A DNA stretch of 64,000 nt from Phenylobacterium sp. LH3H17 (GTDB lineage Bacteria > Pseudomonadota > Alphaproteobacteria > Caulobacterales > Caulobacteraceae). The translations under genes were made by a program, and so were the position numbers. Position 1 is the stretch's first letter. Every line of letters starts with the position of its first letter. This document shows, piece by piece, positions 9,642-17,436 of the stretch. Below the pieces are notes generated by a model. That model had not been told where the DNA came from, did not search any database, and saw nothing but the letters and a program-made list of their open reading frames with translations. The stretch is from assembly GCF_024298925.1 (NCBI RefSeq), contig NZ_CP101283.1, positions 1,178,001 to 1,242,000 of the forward strand, read 5' to 3'.

Positions 9642-10391
9642 ATGACCGCCGCCGCCACCTCCATCGACCCGGACGAGGTCGAGCGCTTCTCCCGCATCGC
9701 CGCCGAATGGTGGGATCCGCGGGGCAAGTTCGCACCTCTGCACAAGTTCAATCCCGTGCGCCTGACATTCATCCGCGAGCAGGCCCTGGTCCGTTTCGGC
9801 CGCGACGCCGCCGCCCGACGACCTTTCGAGGGCCTGCGCCTGCTGGATATCGGCTGCGGCGGCGGCCTGCTCAGCGAACCCATGACCCGGCTGGGTTTCG
9901 CGGTGACCGGCGTCGACGCCTCGCCGCGCAATATCGGCACCGCCGCCGCCCACGCCGACGAGCAGGGGCTCTCTATCGACTACCGCGCCTCGACCGCCGA
10001 GGACCTGCTGGCGGCCGGTGAGCCGGCCTTCGACGTGATCCTCAACATGGAGGTGATCGAGCACGTGGCCGATCCGGGGGCGTATCTGCGCGACTGCGCG
10101 CGGCTGCTGGCGCCGGGCGGCCTGATGATCGTGGCCACGCTGAACCGCACGCTGAAGGCCTTCGCCCTCGCCAAGGTGGGGGCCGAATATGTGCTGCGCT
10201 GGCTTCCTGCCGGCACCCATGACTGGAACAAGTTCCTCAAGCCCGAAGAGCTGCGCGGCTTCCTGGAGGGCGAGCCGGTGGCGGTGCAGGGGCCGTTCGG
10301 CGTCGCCTATGATCCTCTGGGCGGGCGTTGGTCCCGGTCGTCCGACTGCGACATCAACTACATGATGACGGTCACCCGCGACGTGGCGTAA
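9642..10391 (+). CDS. ubiG: UbiG, ubiquinone biosynthesis O-methyltransferase
   Basis: UbiG carries out both O-methylations of ubiquinone synthesis, using S-adenosylmethionine. The 249-residue length is usual. Visible are the N-terminal family segment [17 protein letters not shown], the SAM-binding motif [15 protein letters not shown] at about residue 66, a GVDAS motif, and [13 protein letters not shown]. The segment [14 protein letters not shown] is strongly typical of UbiG and separates it from general methyltransferases. It is divergent from lysC across a 176-bp gap in which I see no clear site. The following FkbM-type gene is 25 bp downstream and may share the transcript. Confidence 0.95.
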   Translation: MTAAATSIDPDEVERFSRIAAEWWDPRGKFAPLHKFNPVRLTFIREQALVRFGRDAAARRPFEGLRLLDIGCGGGLLSEPMTRLGFAVTGVDASPRNIGTAAAHADEQGLSIDYRASTAEDLLAAGEPAFDVILNMEVIEHVADPGAYLRDCARLLAPGGLMIVATLNRTLKAFALAKVGAEYVLRWLPAGTHDWNKFLKPEELRGFLEGEPVAVQGPFGVAYDPLGGRWSRSSDCDINYMMTVTRDVA

Positions 10392-10416
10392 AGAGCGCCC
10401 TCAAGGGGAAGTATCC

Positions 10417-11220
10417 ATGCCTTCGATACGCGTGCTCAGCCACGCATTCCGCGCCTGGCGGCGCAATATGAAATGGGCCAAGCACGAGCCCGAAACGCCT
10501 TACCTCGCCGACCTGCTGTCCGGATCGCCGGTTTGTCTGCACGTGGGCGCCAGCGACGGGCGCCATTCCTATGTGATGACCCAGGTCGCGCCCGATGCGC
10601 GCATCTACGCCTTCGAGCCTTCGGCCTTCACCTTCGAAGTGCTGAAGCTCTGCCTGAAATGGCATGGCATCGCCGACCAGGTGACGCCGATCCATGCCGC
10701 GGTCTCCGACATGCCGGGCGAACTGCTGCTGGTGACGCCGAAGAAGACCTCAGGCCGAATGGGCCGAGCCTACGCCTTCGTCGCCGAGGCGCCGCCCGAG
10801 GGCAAGGTGCGTCCCGACCTCGAGGACACCGGCGTCGAGATCCAGCCAACACCGGTGGTGACCCTTGACGAATATTGCCGCCGCCATGGGGTGACCCGGG
10901 TCGATTTCATCCGCATGGATATCGAGGGCGCCGAGCAGAAGGCGCTGAAGGGCGCCCAGCAGGTCATCGACCGGGACCTTCCCCACGTGCTGCTGGAGAT
11001 CCACCCGATCATGCTGGAGAGCCGTTTCGGCGGTTCGGCCGACGCGGTGGTCGATCTGTTCCGATCGCGCGGCTATCGGATGTTCGCGCTGAACGGCGAC
11101 CGGCTGGAGGAGCGCACGACCGTGGCCCCCGACGTGCCGTGGAAGGACTATTTCTTCGTCCACCCCTCGCGCGCGCCCAACCTCCCGGACGGCGTCTTCA
11201 AGGCCCGGATGGCGGCCTGA
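10417..11220 (+). CDS. FkbM-family SAM-dependent methyltransferase
   Basis: The 267-residue protein has a class I methyltransferase fold: CLHVGASDGRHSYVMTQ as the SAM-binding loop, IYAFEPSAFTFEVL as the second motif, and the FkbM hallmark VDFIRMDIEGAEQKALKG at about residue 163. FkbM proteins methylate hydroxyl groups on sugars or natural products, often in surface polysaccharide or glycolipid pathways; the acceptor here is unknown. An AGGGGAAG lies 5-12 nt before the ATG. It follows ubiG by 25 bp, but nothing shows that it acts in quinone synthesis. Confidence 0.85.
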   Translation: MPSIRVLSHAFRAWRRNMKWAKHEPETPYLADLLSGSPVCLHVGASDGRHSYVMTQVAPDARIYAFEPSAFTFEVLKLCLKWHGIADQVTPIHAAVSDMPGELLLVTPKKTSGRMGRAYAFVAEAPPEGKVRPDLEDTGVEIQPTPVVTLDEYCRRHGVTRVDFIRMDIEGAEQKALKGAQQVIDRDLPHVLLEIHPIMLESRFGGSADAVVDLFRSRGYRMFALNGDRLEERTTVAPDVPWKDYFFVHPSRAPNLPDGVFKARMAA

Positions 11221-11285
11221 ACCCTAGCGCCGCCGAGGCCTGCGTCCTACCCTCACCTGAACAACGATAAGCGAGAAGGTCGCCG

Positions 11286-12902
11286 ATGCTGGCTCTGATG
11301 ATGGACCGGGCGCTGAGCCTGCCGTCGATCCTGGAATACGCCGCGACCTATCATGGCGACCGCGAGGTGGTGACCCGCACTCTTGAGGGGCCGATCCACC
11401 GCTACACCTATTCAGGCGCCCTGGTCCGCGCCAAGCGGATGGCCAATGCGCTCACGGCGCTGGGGGTGAAGCCCGGCGACCGGGTGGCGACCCTGGCCTG
11501 GAGCACCTATCGCCATTTCGAGCTCTACTACGCCGTCTCGGGCATCGGGGCGATCCTGCACACCATCAATCCGCGGCTGCATCCCGACCAAGTGGCCTGG
11601 GTGGCCAACCACGCCGAGGATTCCGTCCTGCTGTTCGACATCGGCTTCGGCGAGCTGGTGGGCGAGCTGGCCCCCAAGCTCGCAACGGTGAAGACCTTCG
11701 TGGCCATGACCGATCGCGATCACCTGCAGCCGGAATCCCCGGCCGGGACCCTGGTCTATGAGGAGCTGATCGAGGCGCATTCACCGGACTTCGACTGGCC
11801 CGAGCTGGACGAGCGGCAGGCCTCGGGCCTCTGCTACACCTCGGGAACCACGGGCAACCCGAAAGGCGTGCTCTACGGCCATCGCTCTACGGTGCTGCAC
11901 GCCATGGCCCTGGTGGCGCCCGACGCCTTCGACCTTTCGGCCCGCGACGCGGTCCTGCCCTGCGCCCAGATGTATCATGCCAACGCCTGGTGCACGCCCT
12001 ACGCGGCCCCGCTGGTGGGGGCCAAGCTGATCCTTCCCGGCCGCCACCTGGACGGCCCGTCGGTCTGCGAGCTGGCGGTGGCCGAGCAGGCGAGCTTCCT
12101 GCTGGGAGTTCCGACCATCTGGGTGGGCGTGCTGGATCACCTGGATAAGACCGGCCAGAAGCTCACCACCGTTCGCAATGTCGCCATCGGCGGGTCGGCG
12201 CCCACCGCCACCCTGATGCGGCGGGTGGAAGATCAGCTCGGCGCCACGGTGCGTCAGATCTGGGGGATGACCGAGACCAGTCCCATGGGGGTGATCAACA
12301 CTCCTCTGCCTCGGCACGCCGCCGAGGATGCGGACGCCGGTTACGCCCGCAAATTGAAGCAGGGCCGCGGCATGTTCGGGGTCGAGCTCAGGATCATGGG
12401 GGACGACGGGACGATCCAGCCCCGCGACGGGGTCAGCGTGGGGGCCTTGCAGGTGCGCGGTCCGTGGGTCTCCTCGGCCTACTACAAGAACGACGGCGCC
12501 GAGGTGTTCCTGGAGGACGGCTGGTTCGACACCGGCGACATCGCCACGATCGATCCCGAAGGCTATCTACGGCTCACCGACCGGGCCAAGGATGTGATCA
12601 AGTCGGGCGGAGAGTGGATTTCCACGCTCGACCTTGAGGATGCGGTCTCCTCCCACCCGGCCGTGGCGCTGGCCGCCGCCATTGGGGTGCCGGATCCCAA
12701 GTGGGACGAGCGACCGCTGCTGCTGGTCACCTTGCGTCCCGGCCAGAGCGTCGATCCCGAGGTGCTGAAGGCCCATGTGGCCGAACGCGTGGCCAAGTGG
12801 TGGACTCCCGATGAGGTGCGGATCGTCGACGAACTGCCCATCGGACCCACCGGAAAAGTGCTGAAACGGGAATTGCGTAACCAGATCGCCACCCTGTCCT
12901 GA
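11286..12902 (+). CDS. Acyl-CoA synthetase, medium/long-chain (AMP-forming)
   Basis: The 538-residue enzyme activates a carboxylic acid with ATP to an acyl-adenylate and then to the CoA thioester. The P-loop CYTSGTTGNPKGVLYGH is at about residue 182, the adenylate motif WGMTETSPMG follows, and the hinge and catalytic lysine regions are DGWFDTGDIATID, LTDRAKDVIKSGGEWIS and GPTGKVLKRELR. The N-terminal part resembles the AlkK/FadD-like branch that acts on medium-chain and long-chain fatty acids, but dimethylsulfoniopropionate-type and other substrates occur in the same branch. A GAGAAGG precedes the ATG. It is followed by an alpha/beta hydrolase gene 85 bp away. Confidence 0.88.
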   Translation: MLALMMDRALSLPSILEYAATYHGDREVVTRTLEGPIHRYTYSGALVRAKRMANALTALGVKPGDRVATLAWSTYRHFELYYAVSGIGAILHTINPRLHPDQVAWVANHAEDSVLLFDIGFGELVGELAPKLATVKTFVAMTDRDHLQPESPAGTLVYEELIEAHSPDFDWPELDERQASGLCYTSGTTGNPKGVLYGHRSTVLHAMALVAPDAFDLSARDAVLPCAQMYHANAWCTPYAAPLVGAKLILPGRHLDGPSVCELAVAEQASFLLGVPTIWVGVLDHLDKTGQKLTTVRNVAIGGSAPTATLMRRVEDQLGATVRQIWGMTETSPMGVINTPLPRHAAEDADAGYARKLKQGRGMFGVELRIMGDDGTIQPRDGVSVGALQVRGPWVSSAYYKNDGAEVFLEDGWFDTGDIATIDPEGYLRLTDRAKDVIKSGGEWISTLDLEDAVSSHPAVALAAAIGVPDPKWDERPLLLVTLRPGQSVDPEVLKAHVAERVAKWWTPDEVRIVDELPIGPTGKVLKRELRNQIATLS

Positions 12903-12987
12903 AACAATCTTGGCTGGGAGCGAACCCGGCTTGCGATGCCGCGTTCAACTCCCACGTCTAGAGGGCAGGATCTGGGAGTTACGGACC

Positions 12988-13926
12988 GTGGCGCGTAAGA
13001 GACCCAAGGGCGTGCTTTCCATGGGCTGGGCCGTGATCGAAGCGGCCGCGGCCGGCCGGACGGAACACGTGCCGACCTCCGCCGACTATCCGGAAACCGT
13101 GGTGCGGCGTTTGCATTTCCACGCCGGCGCGGGTCTTGGCTGGAAGATCTCGGCCATCACCACTCCGCGCGCCAAGACCGCGCCCTGGAAGATCGTGGTG
13201 GTGACCGGCGCGCCGTCCTGGGCCGAGTACTGGGCGCCGGCCCTGGCCGCCCTGCCGCTGGACCGCGAGATGACCGTGGTGGACCGTCCGGGCTATGCCG
13301 GCTCCGAGCCGGTGGAATATGTCGGCGACATCCGTGTCCAGGCCCGGGCCCTGGCCCCGCTGCTGGACGCCAAGTTCGGCCAGAAGGTGCTGCTGGTCGG
13401 CCAATCCTACGGGGCGGCCATCGCCTCGCTGATGGCGGCCGAGAACCCGCGCAAGGTGGCGGGTCTGGTCCTGCTGTCGGGCTATTTCGGCGAGTCCGGG
13501 CCGACCGCCCGTTGGCTGCTCGATGTTGGATCCCGCCTGCTCAAGGTGATCCCCCGCGACCTGCGTCACGCGGTGATCGAGGTCAGCAATCAGTCGGCCC
13601 AGCTCGACAGCATGCGCGCCGCCCTCGGGCGCCTGCGGGTTCCGGTCCACGTGATCCATGGGGACAAGGATGACTTCGCGCCCATCGAAATCGCCGAACG
13701 CCTGGTTTCGGAGACCCGTACGCGGCGGCCCATGCGCTTCGAGCGGGTGGCCGGCGCGAACCACTTCATGAACGACGGGCCGACCGAGCAACTCCTGGCC
13801 TGCATTGAGGCCTGCATCCCGCCGCCGGTTCTGAAATTGCCCAAGATCGGTCTGCCGAAACTGCCGTCGTTCGGCTGGTTCAAGCCCCGCGCGCCGCGCC
13901 AGCGTCAGACGGCCGCACCCGCCTGA
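12988..13926 (+). CDS. Alpha/beta-fold hydrolase
   Basis: I placed the start at a GTG (12988) because a GGGAG lies 9 nt upstream and the residues before it have no domain character. The 312-residue protein carries an alpha/beta-hydrolase core: VVVTGAPSWAEYW (oxyanion strand), VDRPGYAGS, nucleophile elbow VGQSYGAAIASLMA, acid region VHVIHGDKDDFAP and the catalytic His in AGANHFMNDGP. The first ~50 residues and a basic, Pro-rich tail of ~40 residues lie outside the fold. Esterase, lipase or epoxide-hydrolase activity cannot be separated by sequence alone. It may be co-transcribed with the preceding acyl-CoA synthetase. Confidence 0.75.
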   Translation: MARKRPKGVLSMGWAVIEAAAAGRTEHVPTSADYPETVVRRLHFHAGAGLGWKISAITTPRAKTAPWKIVVVTGAPSWAEYWAPALAALPLDREMTVVDRPGYAGSEPVEYVGDIRVQARALAPLLDAKFGQKVLLVGQSYGAAIASLMAAENPRKVAGLVLLSGYFGESGPTARWLLDVGSRLLKVIPRDLRHAVIEVSNQSAQLDSMRAALGRLRVPVHVIHGDKDDFAPIEIAERLVSETRTRRPMRFERVAGANHFMNDGPTEQLLACIEACIPPPVLKLPKIGLPKLPSFGWFKPRAPRQRQTAAPA

Positions 13927-13992
13927 GAGGAACATCCGGCCTCACCCTCTCGTTGTGCCCCCGGTTGGCGGGGTAACCGAGGGAATATCTCA

Positions 13993-14436
13993 ATGACGAC
14001 CAAGCTTCTTCTGGCCGGCGCGGCTTTCGCCGTGCTCGCCTTCCCGGCCATGGCTCAAACTCCGGCGGTTGCGCCCCTCACCGGAGCAACCTCGGCCACG
14101 AGCGCCCTGCCGCCGGCCGCCACGCCGCTGGTCAGTCCGGACCCGACCGCCGGCGCCACCTCGAACTCGGCGAGCATGTCCGCCCAGGCTGAGACCGGCA
14201 CGGCCGCCAACATTTCGGCCACCGAGGCCGATCTGAAGACCGGCGCCACCGTCACCGACTCGACGGGCGCGGAAATCGGCAAGATCTCCAAGGTCACCAA
14301 GAAGGCCGACGGCGCGGCCCAGGTCACCCTGAGCGCCAGCGGCAAGACCATCTCGGTCCCGGCCTCCAGTCTCTCCGTCTCGGGCGGCGCCCTGGTCTCG
14401 AGCGCGTCCAAGGCCGAAATTTGGGGTCCGAAGTAA
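13993..14436 (+). CDS. Secreted Ala/Thr-rich hypothetical protein with PRC-barrel-like C-terminus
   Basis: The 147-residue protein begins with a clear signal peptide (KLLLAGAAFAVLAFPAMA, cleavage after AMA-Q). A low-complexity Ala/Thr/Ser stretch of ~55 residues follows. The last ~70 residues (TDSTGAEIGKISKVTKKADG...KTISVPASSLSVSGGALVSS) have the beta-strand pattern of PRC-barrel-like proteins. It probably sits in the periplasm or on the outer membrane. I do not know its role. It is a single-gene unit: a strong intrinsic terminator follows the stop by about 23 bp. Confidence 0.7.
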   Translation: MTTKLLLAGAAFAVLAFPAMAQTPAVAPLTGATSATSALPPAATPLVSPDPTAGATSNSASMSAQAETGTAANISATEADLKTGATVTDSTGAEIGKISKVTKKADGAAQVTLSASGKTISVPASSLSVSGGALVSSASKAEIWGPK

Positions 14437-14459
14437 ATCCCAGCCGGCTAACGAAATCC

Positions 14460-14488
14460 AAGGCCCTGGCTCGCGCCAGGGCCTTTTT
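14460..14488 (+). terminator. Rho-independent terminator
   Basis: An 11-bp stem AAGGCCCTGGC with loop TCGC and partner GCCAGGGCCTT runs into a T-tract. It ends the secreted-protein transcript ahead of the alcohol dehydrogenase gene. Confidence 0.9.
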
Positions 14489-14635
14489 GGTTTTGGCCGA
14501 ATCCTGCGCGCGCCACGGAAAATCTCTTGGACCCCGCCATCTGAACGGCGATAAGGTCGGCTCGCGAAAGCTGCGGCCATACCGCGACTTCGAGAAATCA
14601 GCCCCCTGGGGGCGCCGGTAAGGGGAAACGCCGTC

Positions 14636-15718
14636 ATGAAGGCCGCAGTGCTGCGCGAAGTGGGTAAGCCGCTTCAGATCGAAGACGTCCAGATCAACAA
14701 GCCCGGCCCGCACGAGGTGCTGATCCGCACCAAGGCCGCCGGCCTGTGCCATTCCGACCTGCACTTCATGGAGGGCTCCTATCCGCACCCGCTGCCGGCG
14801 GTGCTGGGCCATGAGAGCGCCGGGGTGGTCGAGGCGATCGGGTCGGAAGTCCGCACGGTGAAGGTGGGCGACCACGTCATCACCTGCCTGTCGGCCTATT
14901 GCGGCCACTGCGAATCCTGCCTGACGGGCCACCTTTCGCTGTGCGTCTCGCCCGAGACCAAGCGCGGCGCCGACGACGAGCCGCGGCTGTCGACGGCCAA
15001 CGGCCCGATGATCCAATACCTGAACCTGTCGTCCTTCGCCGAGCAGATGCTGATCCACGAGCATGCCTGCGTGGCGATCCGCAAGGACATGCCGCTGGAC
15101 CGGGCGGCCCTGATCGGCTGTTCGGTGATGACCGGGGTAGGGGCCGCGATCCACACCTCCAACGTCCGTCCCGGCGAGACCGTGGCGGTCATCGGCTGCG
15201 GCGGGGTCGGCCTGGCCGCCATCAACGGCGCGGCCATCGCCGGCGCGGGCCGGGTCATCGCCATCGACATGGTCGGCTCCAAGGGCAACCTGGCCAGGGA
15301 GTTCGGCGCCACCGACTTCATCGACGCCTCCCAGACCGACGCGGTCAAGGAAGTGATCGAGATGACCAAGGGCGGGGTGCACCACTCCTTCGAGGCCATC
15401 GGACTTTCCAAGACCGCCGAGCAGGCCTTCAACATGCTGCGCCGCGGCGGCACCGCCAACGTGATCGGCATGATCCCGGTCGGCCAGACCATCACCCTGA
15501 TGGGCGCCGCCTTCCTGGGCGAGAAGCGCATCCAGGGATCGCTGATGGGCTCCAACCGCTTCCCGGTCGACATGCCCCGGCTGGTCGACTTCTACATGTC
15601 GGGCAAGCTGAAGCTGGACGAGATGGTCTCGCAGCGCATTCGGCTGGACCAGGTCAATGAGGGCTTCGCCGACATGAAGAAGGGCGAACTGGCCCGGTCG
15701 GTCATCGTCTTCGACTGA
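14636..15718 (+). CDS. Zinc-dependent alcohol dehydrogenase (class III-like MDR family)
   Basis: The 360-residue protein is a medium-chain dehydrogenase. Catalytic-zinc ligands are visible as Cys38 (GLCHSD) and His59-Glu60 (GHE). The structural zinc site is Cys89, Cys92, Cys95 and Cys103. The NAD(P)-binding Rossmann motif is VIGCGGVGLAAINGAAI, with Asp following in VIAIDMV, which favours NAD. Family members oxidise alcohols or S-hydroxymethyl thiols; the overall look is nearest to class III-like and Rxyl/AdhD types, so the substrate is open. It has its own promoter space (after a terminator) and its own downstream terminator, so it is probably monocistronic. Confidence 0.88.
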   Translation: MKAAVLREVGKPLQIEDVQINKPGPHEVLIRTKAAGLCHSDLHFMEGSYPHPLPAVLGHESAGVVEAIGSEVRTVKVGDHVITCLSAYCGHCESCLTGHLSLCVSPETKRGADDEPRLSTANGPMIQYLNLSSFAEQMLIHEHACVAIRKDMPLDRAALIGCSVMTGVGAAIHTSNVRPGETVAVIGCGGVGLAAINGAAIAGAGRVIAIDMVGSKGNLAREFGATDFIDASQTDAVKEVIEMTKGGVHHSFEAIGLSKTAEQAFNMLRRGGTANVIGMIPVGQTITLMGAAFLGEKRIQGSLMGSNRFPVDMPRLVDFYMSGKLKLDEMVSQRIRLDQVNEGFADMKKGELARSVIVFD

Positions 15719-15746
15719 TCGAATTCGATAGAAAGAATATGGAAAA

Positions 15747-15776
15747 GCCCTCCGCTTCGGCGGGGGGTTTTTTGTT
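15747..15776 (+). terminator. Rho-independent terminator after the alcohol dehydrogenase
   Basis: The hairpin CCCTCCGC-TTCG-GCGGGGGG has a stable tetraloop and is followed by six Ts. It lies 29 bp after the dehydrogenase stop. Confidence 0.92.
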
Positions 15777-15804
15777 TGATTACTGTCGAATTGGCGCGGT
15801 CCTC

Positions 15805-15827
15805 AGGGTTAAGCCATTGTTAACCCT
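15805..15827. promoter_or_regulatory. Exact CtrA box (TTAA-N7-TTAAC) inside an inverted repeat
   Basis: TTAA at 15809-15812 and TTAAC at 15820-15824 are separated by exactly seven bases, which matches the Caulobacter CtrA consensus TTAA-N7-TTAAC. The box is inside a longer perfect dyad, AGGGTTAA-N7-TTAACCCT. It lies in the gap between the dehydrogenase terminator and a 45-residue ORF at 15915. CtrA itself is encoded 7 kb away in this window. Binding is inferred from the match. Confidence 0.65.
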
Positions 15828-15914
15828 AGAAAAACCTGTGAGGGGGTGAAACCCTCGAGCCCGCCGAGGGTTCCCCATGCGCGGTGGCGGCGCTCGAAGG
15901 GGACTTCCCAGAAT

Positions 15915-16052
15915 ATGTCACGGGACCACGACGAAGAAATACTGGCGCTCGCACGCCTGTGGGAGGAGCGGTTCGGCGAACCGCCGCCCATCCTCACCGA
16001 TCCGGAACTGATGCGCTCGGTGATGGACGGGACGTACAACGAAGCGGCCTAG
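15915..16052 (+). CDS. Small acidic protein of 45 residues, possibly CtrA-controlled
   Basis: The ATG at 15915 gives a 45-residue acidic protein (MSRDHDEEILALARLW, then GEPPPILTDPELMRSVMD). It looks like one amphipathic helix, a proline hinge and a second helix. A longer form from a GTG at 15846 would add a basic, Pro-rich stretch that is the reading of a hairpin and has no ribosome site; AGGGGA lies 12 nt before the chosen ATG. I do not recognise a family. Upstream are an exact CtrA box (15809-15824) and a hairpin (15850-15872). The stop falls 2 bp before the convergent TetR gene's stop. It may be a real small protein or chance; codon positions look GC3-rich. Confidence 0.5.
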   Translation: MSRDHDEEILALARLWEERFGEPPPILTDPELMRSVMDGTYNEAA

Positions 16053-16054
16053 GA

Positions 16055-17287
16055 CTACTCGACGAAGAAGCCCAGCAGGGCCGGTCGCACATAGGCTTCC
16101 ATCAGCCCGGTGACATCGCCGGGCTGGTTGCGCCAGTCCAGGGCCAGGGAGGCGTTGAACACCACCAGCACCAGCTGGGCGGCCAGCAGCGGATCCACGG
16201 GGCGCACCGAGCCGTCGGCCACGCCGTCGGAGATCATGCCCGCGAAGGAATGGCCGATCTGCTGGAAGCGGATCAGCACCCTGCGGCGCATGGCGTGGGG
16301 CACGGCGGCCAGGGCGGGGTGGCGGAGCATCCGCCCGCCCTCGGCCGAGGCCTGGTGCATGGCGAGGGACACGGTGGCCAGCCACAGGCGCTCCCAGCCC
16401 GTCGACCCGGCGGCCAGGGCGCGGCGCTTGGCGTCGTCGACCAGTTCGAAGGTGCGGGCGAAGCAGGCGGCGGCCAGCTCATCCTTGTCGGCGTTGTGGT
16501 GGTAGAACGAGCCCTTGGTGACCTTGAGCTCGGCGGAGATCTTGTCCACCGAGGCGCCCCGATAGCCCTCGCGGTTGATCAGCTTGGTCGCCGCCACCAG
16601 GAAACGGTCGCGGGTCACCTCGTCGTTCTGCGCCACGGGCGAGCCCAGGGGCAGCAGCGGCAGGTCGGGCCAGACCTGGCCCTCGCCCGCCAGGCCGTCG
16701 ATCATCACATCGGCGATGCGGGCGGCGACGCGGCCGTAGTCCTCGGGCTCATAGCTCTCGAGCCAGGTGTCGGACCAGGTGAGCTGGAAGACCACCAACC
16801 GCGAGAGGGCCTGGCGCCGGGCCGGGGTGATCCACGGCATGTCGGGGCTCTTCATCAGCCGGCCGATGCGGATATAGAGGCCGGTGAAGGCGTCGATCAG
16901 CGGCTGGTGCTGCTCGCCCTCGATCAGGGATATCTCGCTGAACGGCGCCAGGGGAATCTCCTGGCCGAGCGCCGCCCGGCGGCGGGTCTCGTAATAGGCG
17001 GCGACGAAGGCCCGCAGGCGCGCGGCCGGCGTGGCGTGGACCTCGGCCTGCTCCAGCATGGCGTTGAAGCGCGCCATGGTCTCGTGCAGCACCGCGGCGG
17101 CCAGGTCTTCCTTGCGCTTGAAATAGTAGGTCAGGCTGACCGGGTGGAGGTCCATCCGCTTGGCCACGGCCGCCAGGGTGAAGCCGCTGACCCCGTGGTC
17201 GTTGAAGACCGTGGTGGCGGCGGCCATGATCGCGTCCCGCTTGGCCGCGTAGCGCGCGCGAGCCTTGGGTTGGACGGCTGCGGTCAA
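16055..17287 (-). CDS. TetR-type regulator with two complete TetR units in one chain
   Basis: The 410-residue protein is about twice the usual TetR length. The first helix-turn-helix is near residues 15-62 (RDAIMAAATTVFNDHGVSGFTLAAVAKRM, then VSLTYYFKRKEDL). A second one is near 225-272 (RDRFLVAATKLINREGYRGASVDKISAEL, then GSFYHHNADKDEL). Each is followed by ~140 residues of helical ligand-binding-like sequence. A single chain could thus fold as an internal dimer and bind an operator as a monomer. Targets and ligand are unknown; neighbours are the 45-residue ORF and a peptidase. It starts at an ATG at 17287. Confidence 0.85.
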   Translation of the reverse strand: MTAAVQPKARARYAAKRDAIMAAATTVFNDHGVSGFTLAAVAKRMDLHPVSLTYYFKRKEDLAAAVLHETMARFNAMLEQAEVHATPAARLRAFVAAYYETRRRAALGQEIPLAPFSEISLIEGEQHQPLIDAFTGLYIRIGRLMKSPDMPWITPARRQALSRLVVFQLTWSDTWLESYEPEDYGRVAARIADVMIDGLAGEGQVWPDLPLLPLGSPVAQNDEVTRDRFLVAATKLINREGYRGASVDKISAELKVTKGSFYHHNADKDELAAACFARTFELVDDAKRRALAAGSTGWERLWLATVSLAMHQASAEGGRMLRHPALAAVPHAMRRRVLIRFQQIGHSFAGMISDGVADGSVRPVDPLLAAQLVLVVFNASLALDWRNQPGDVTGLMEAYVRPALLGFFVE

Positions 17288-17436
17288 GTTCGATTCTCCG
17301 CCGGAAACAGCACCAGAAGCGCGACCTTAGTTCGGCGCGGTCCGGGTTGAAAGCTGCCGCAGGGGGATGTGGCTCCCGGGTTACGGGCTTCGCAACAGCC
17401 TGTTGTGGCGGCCCTACCGTGGGTGGGCGGAGCGCG

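Noticed and set aside
17283..17300. AAGTTCGATTCT word that resembles a tRNA T-arm
   Set aside because: No acceptor stem, anticodon arm or D-arm can be built around it; it lies at the TetR gene start.
15884..17350. 488-codon forward frame opposite the TetR gene
   Set aside because: Low-complexity composition and full overlap with a clear double TetR regulator on the other strand.
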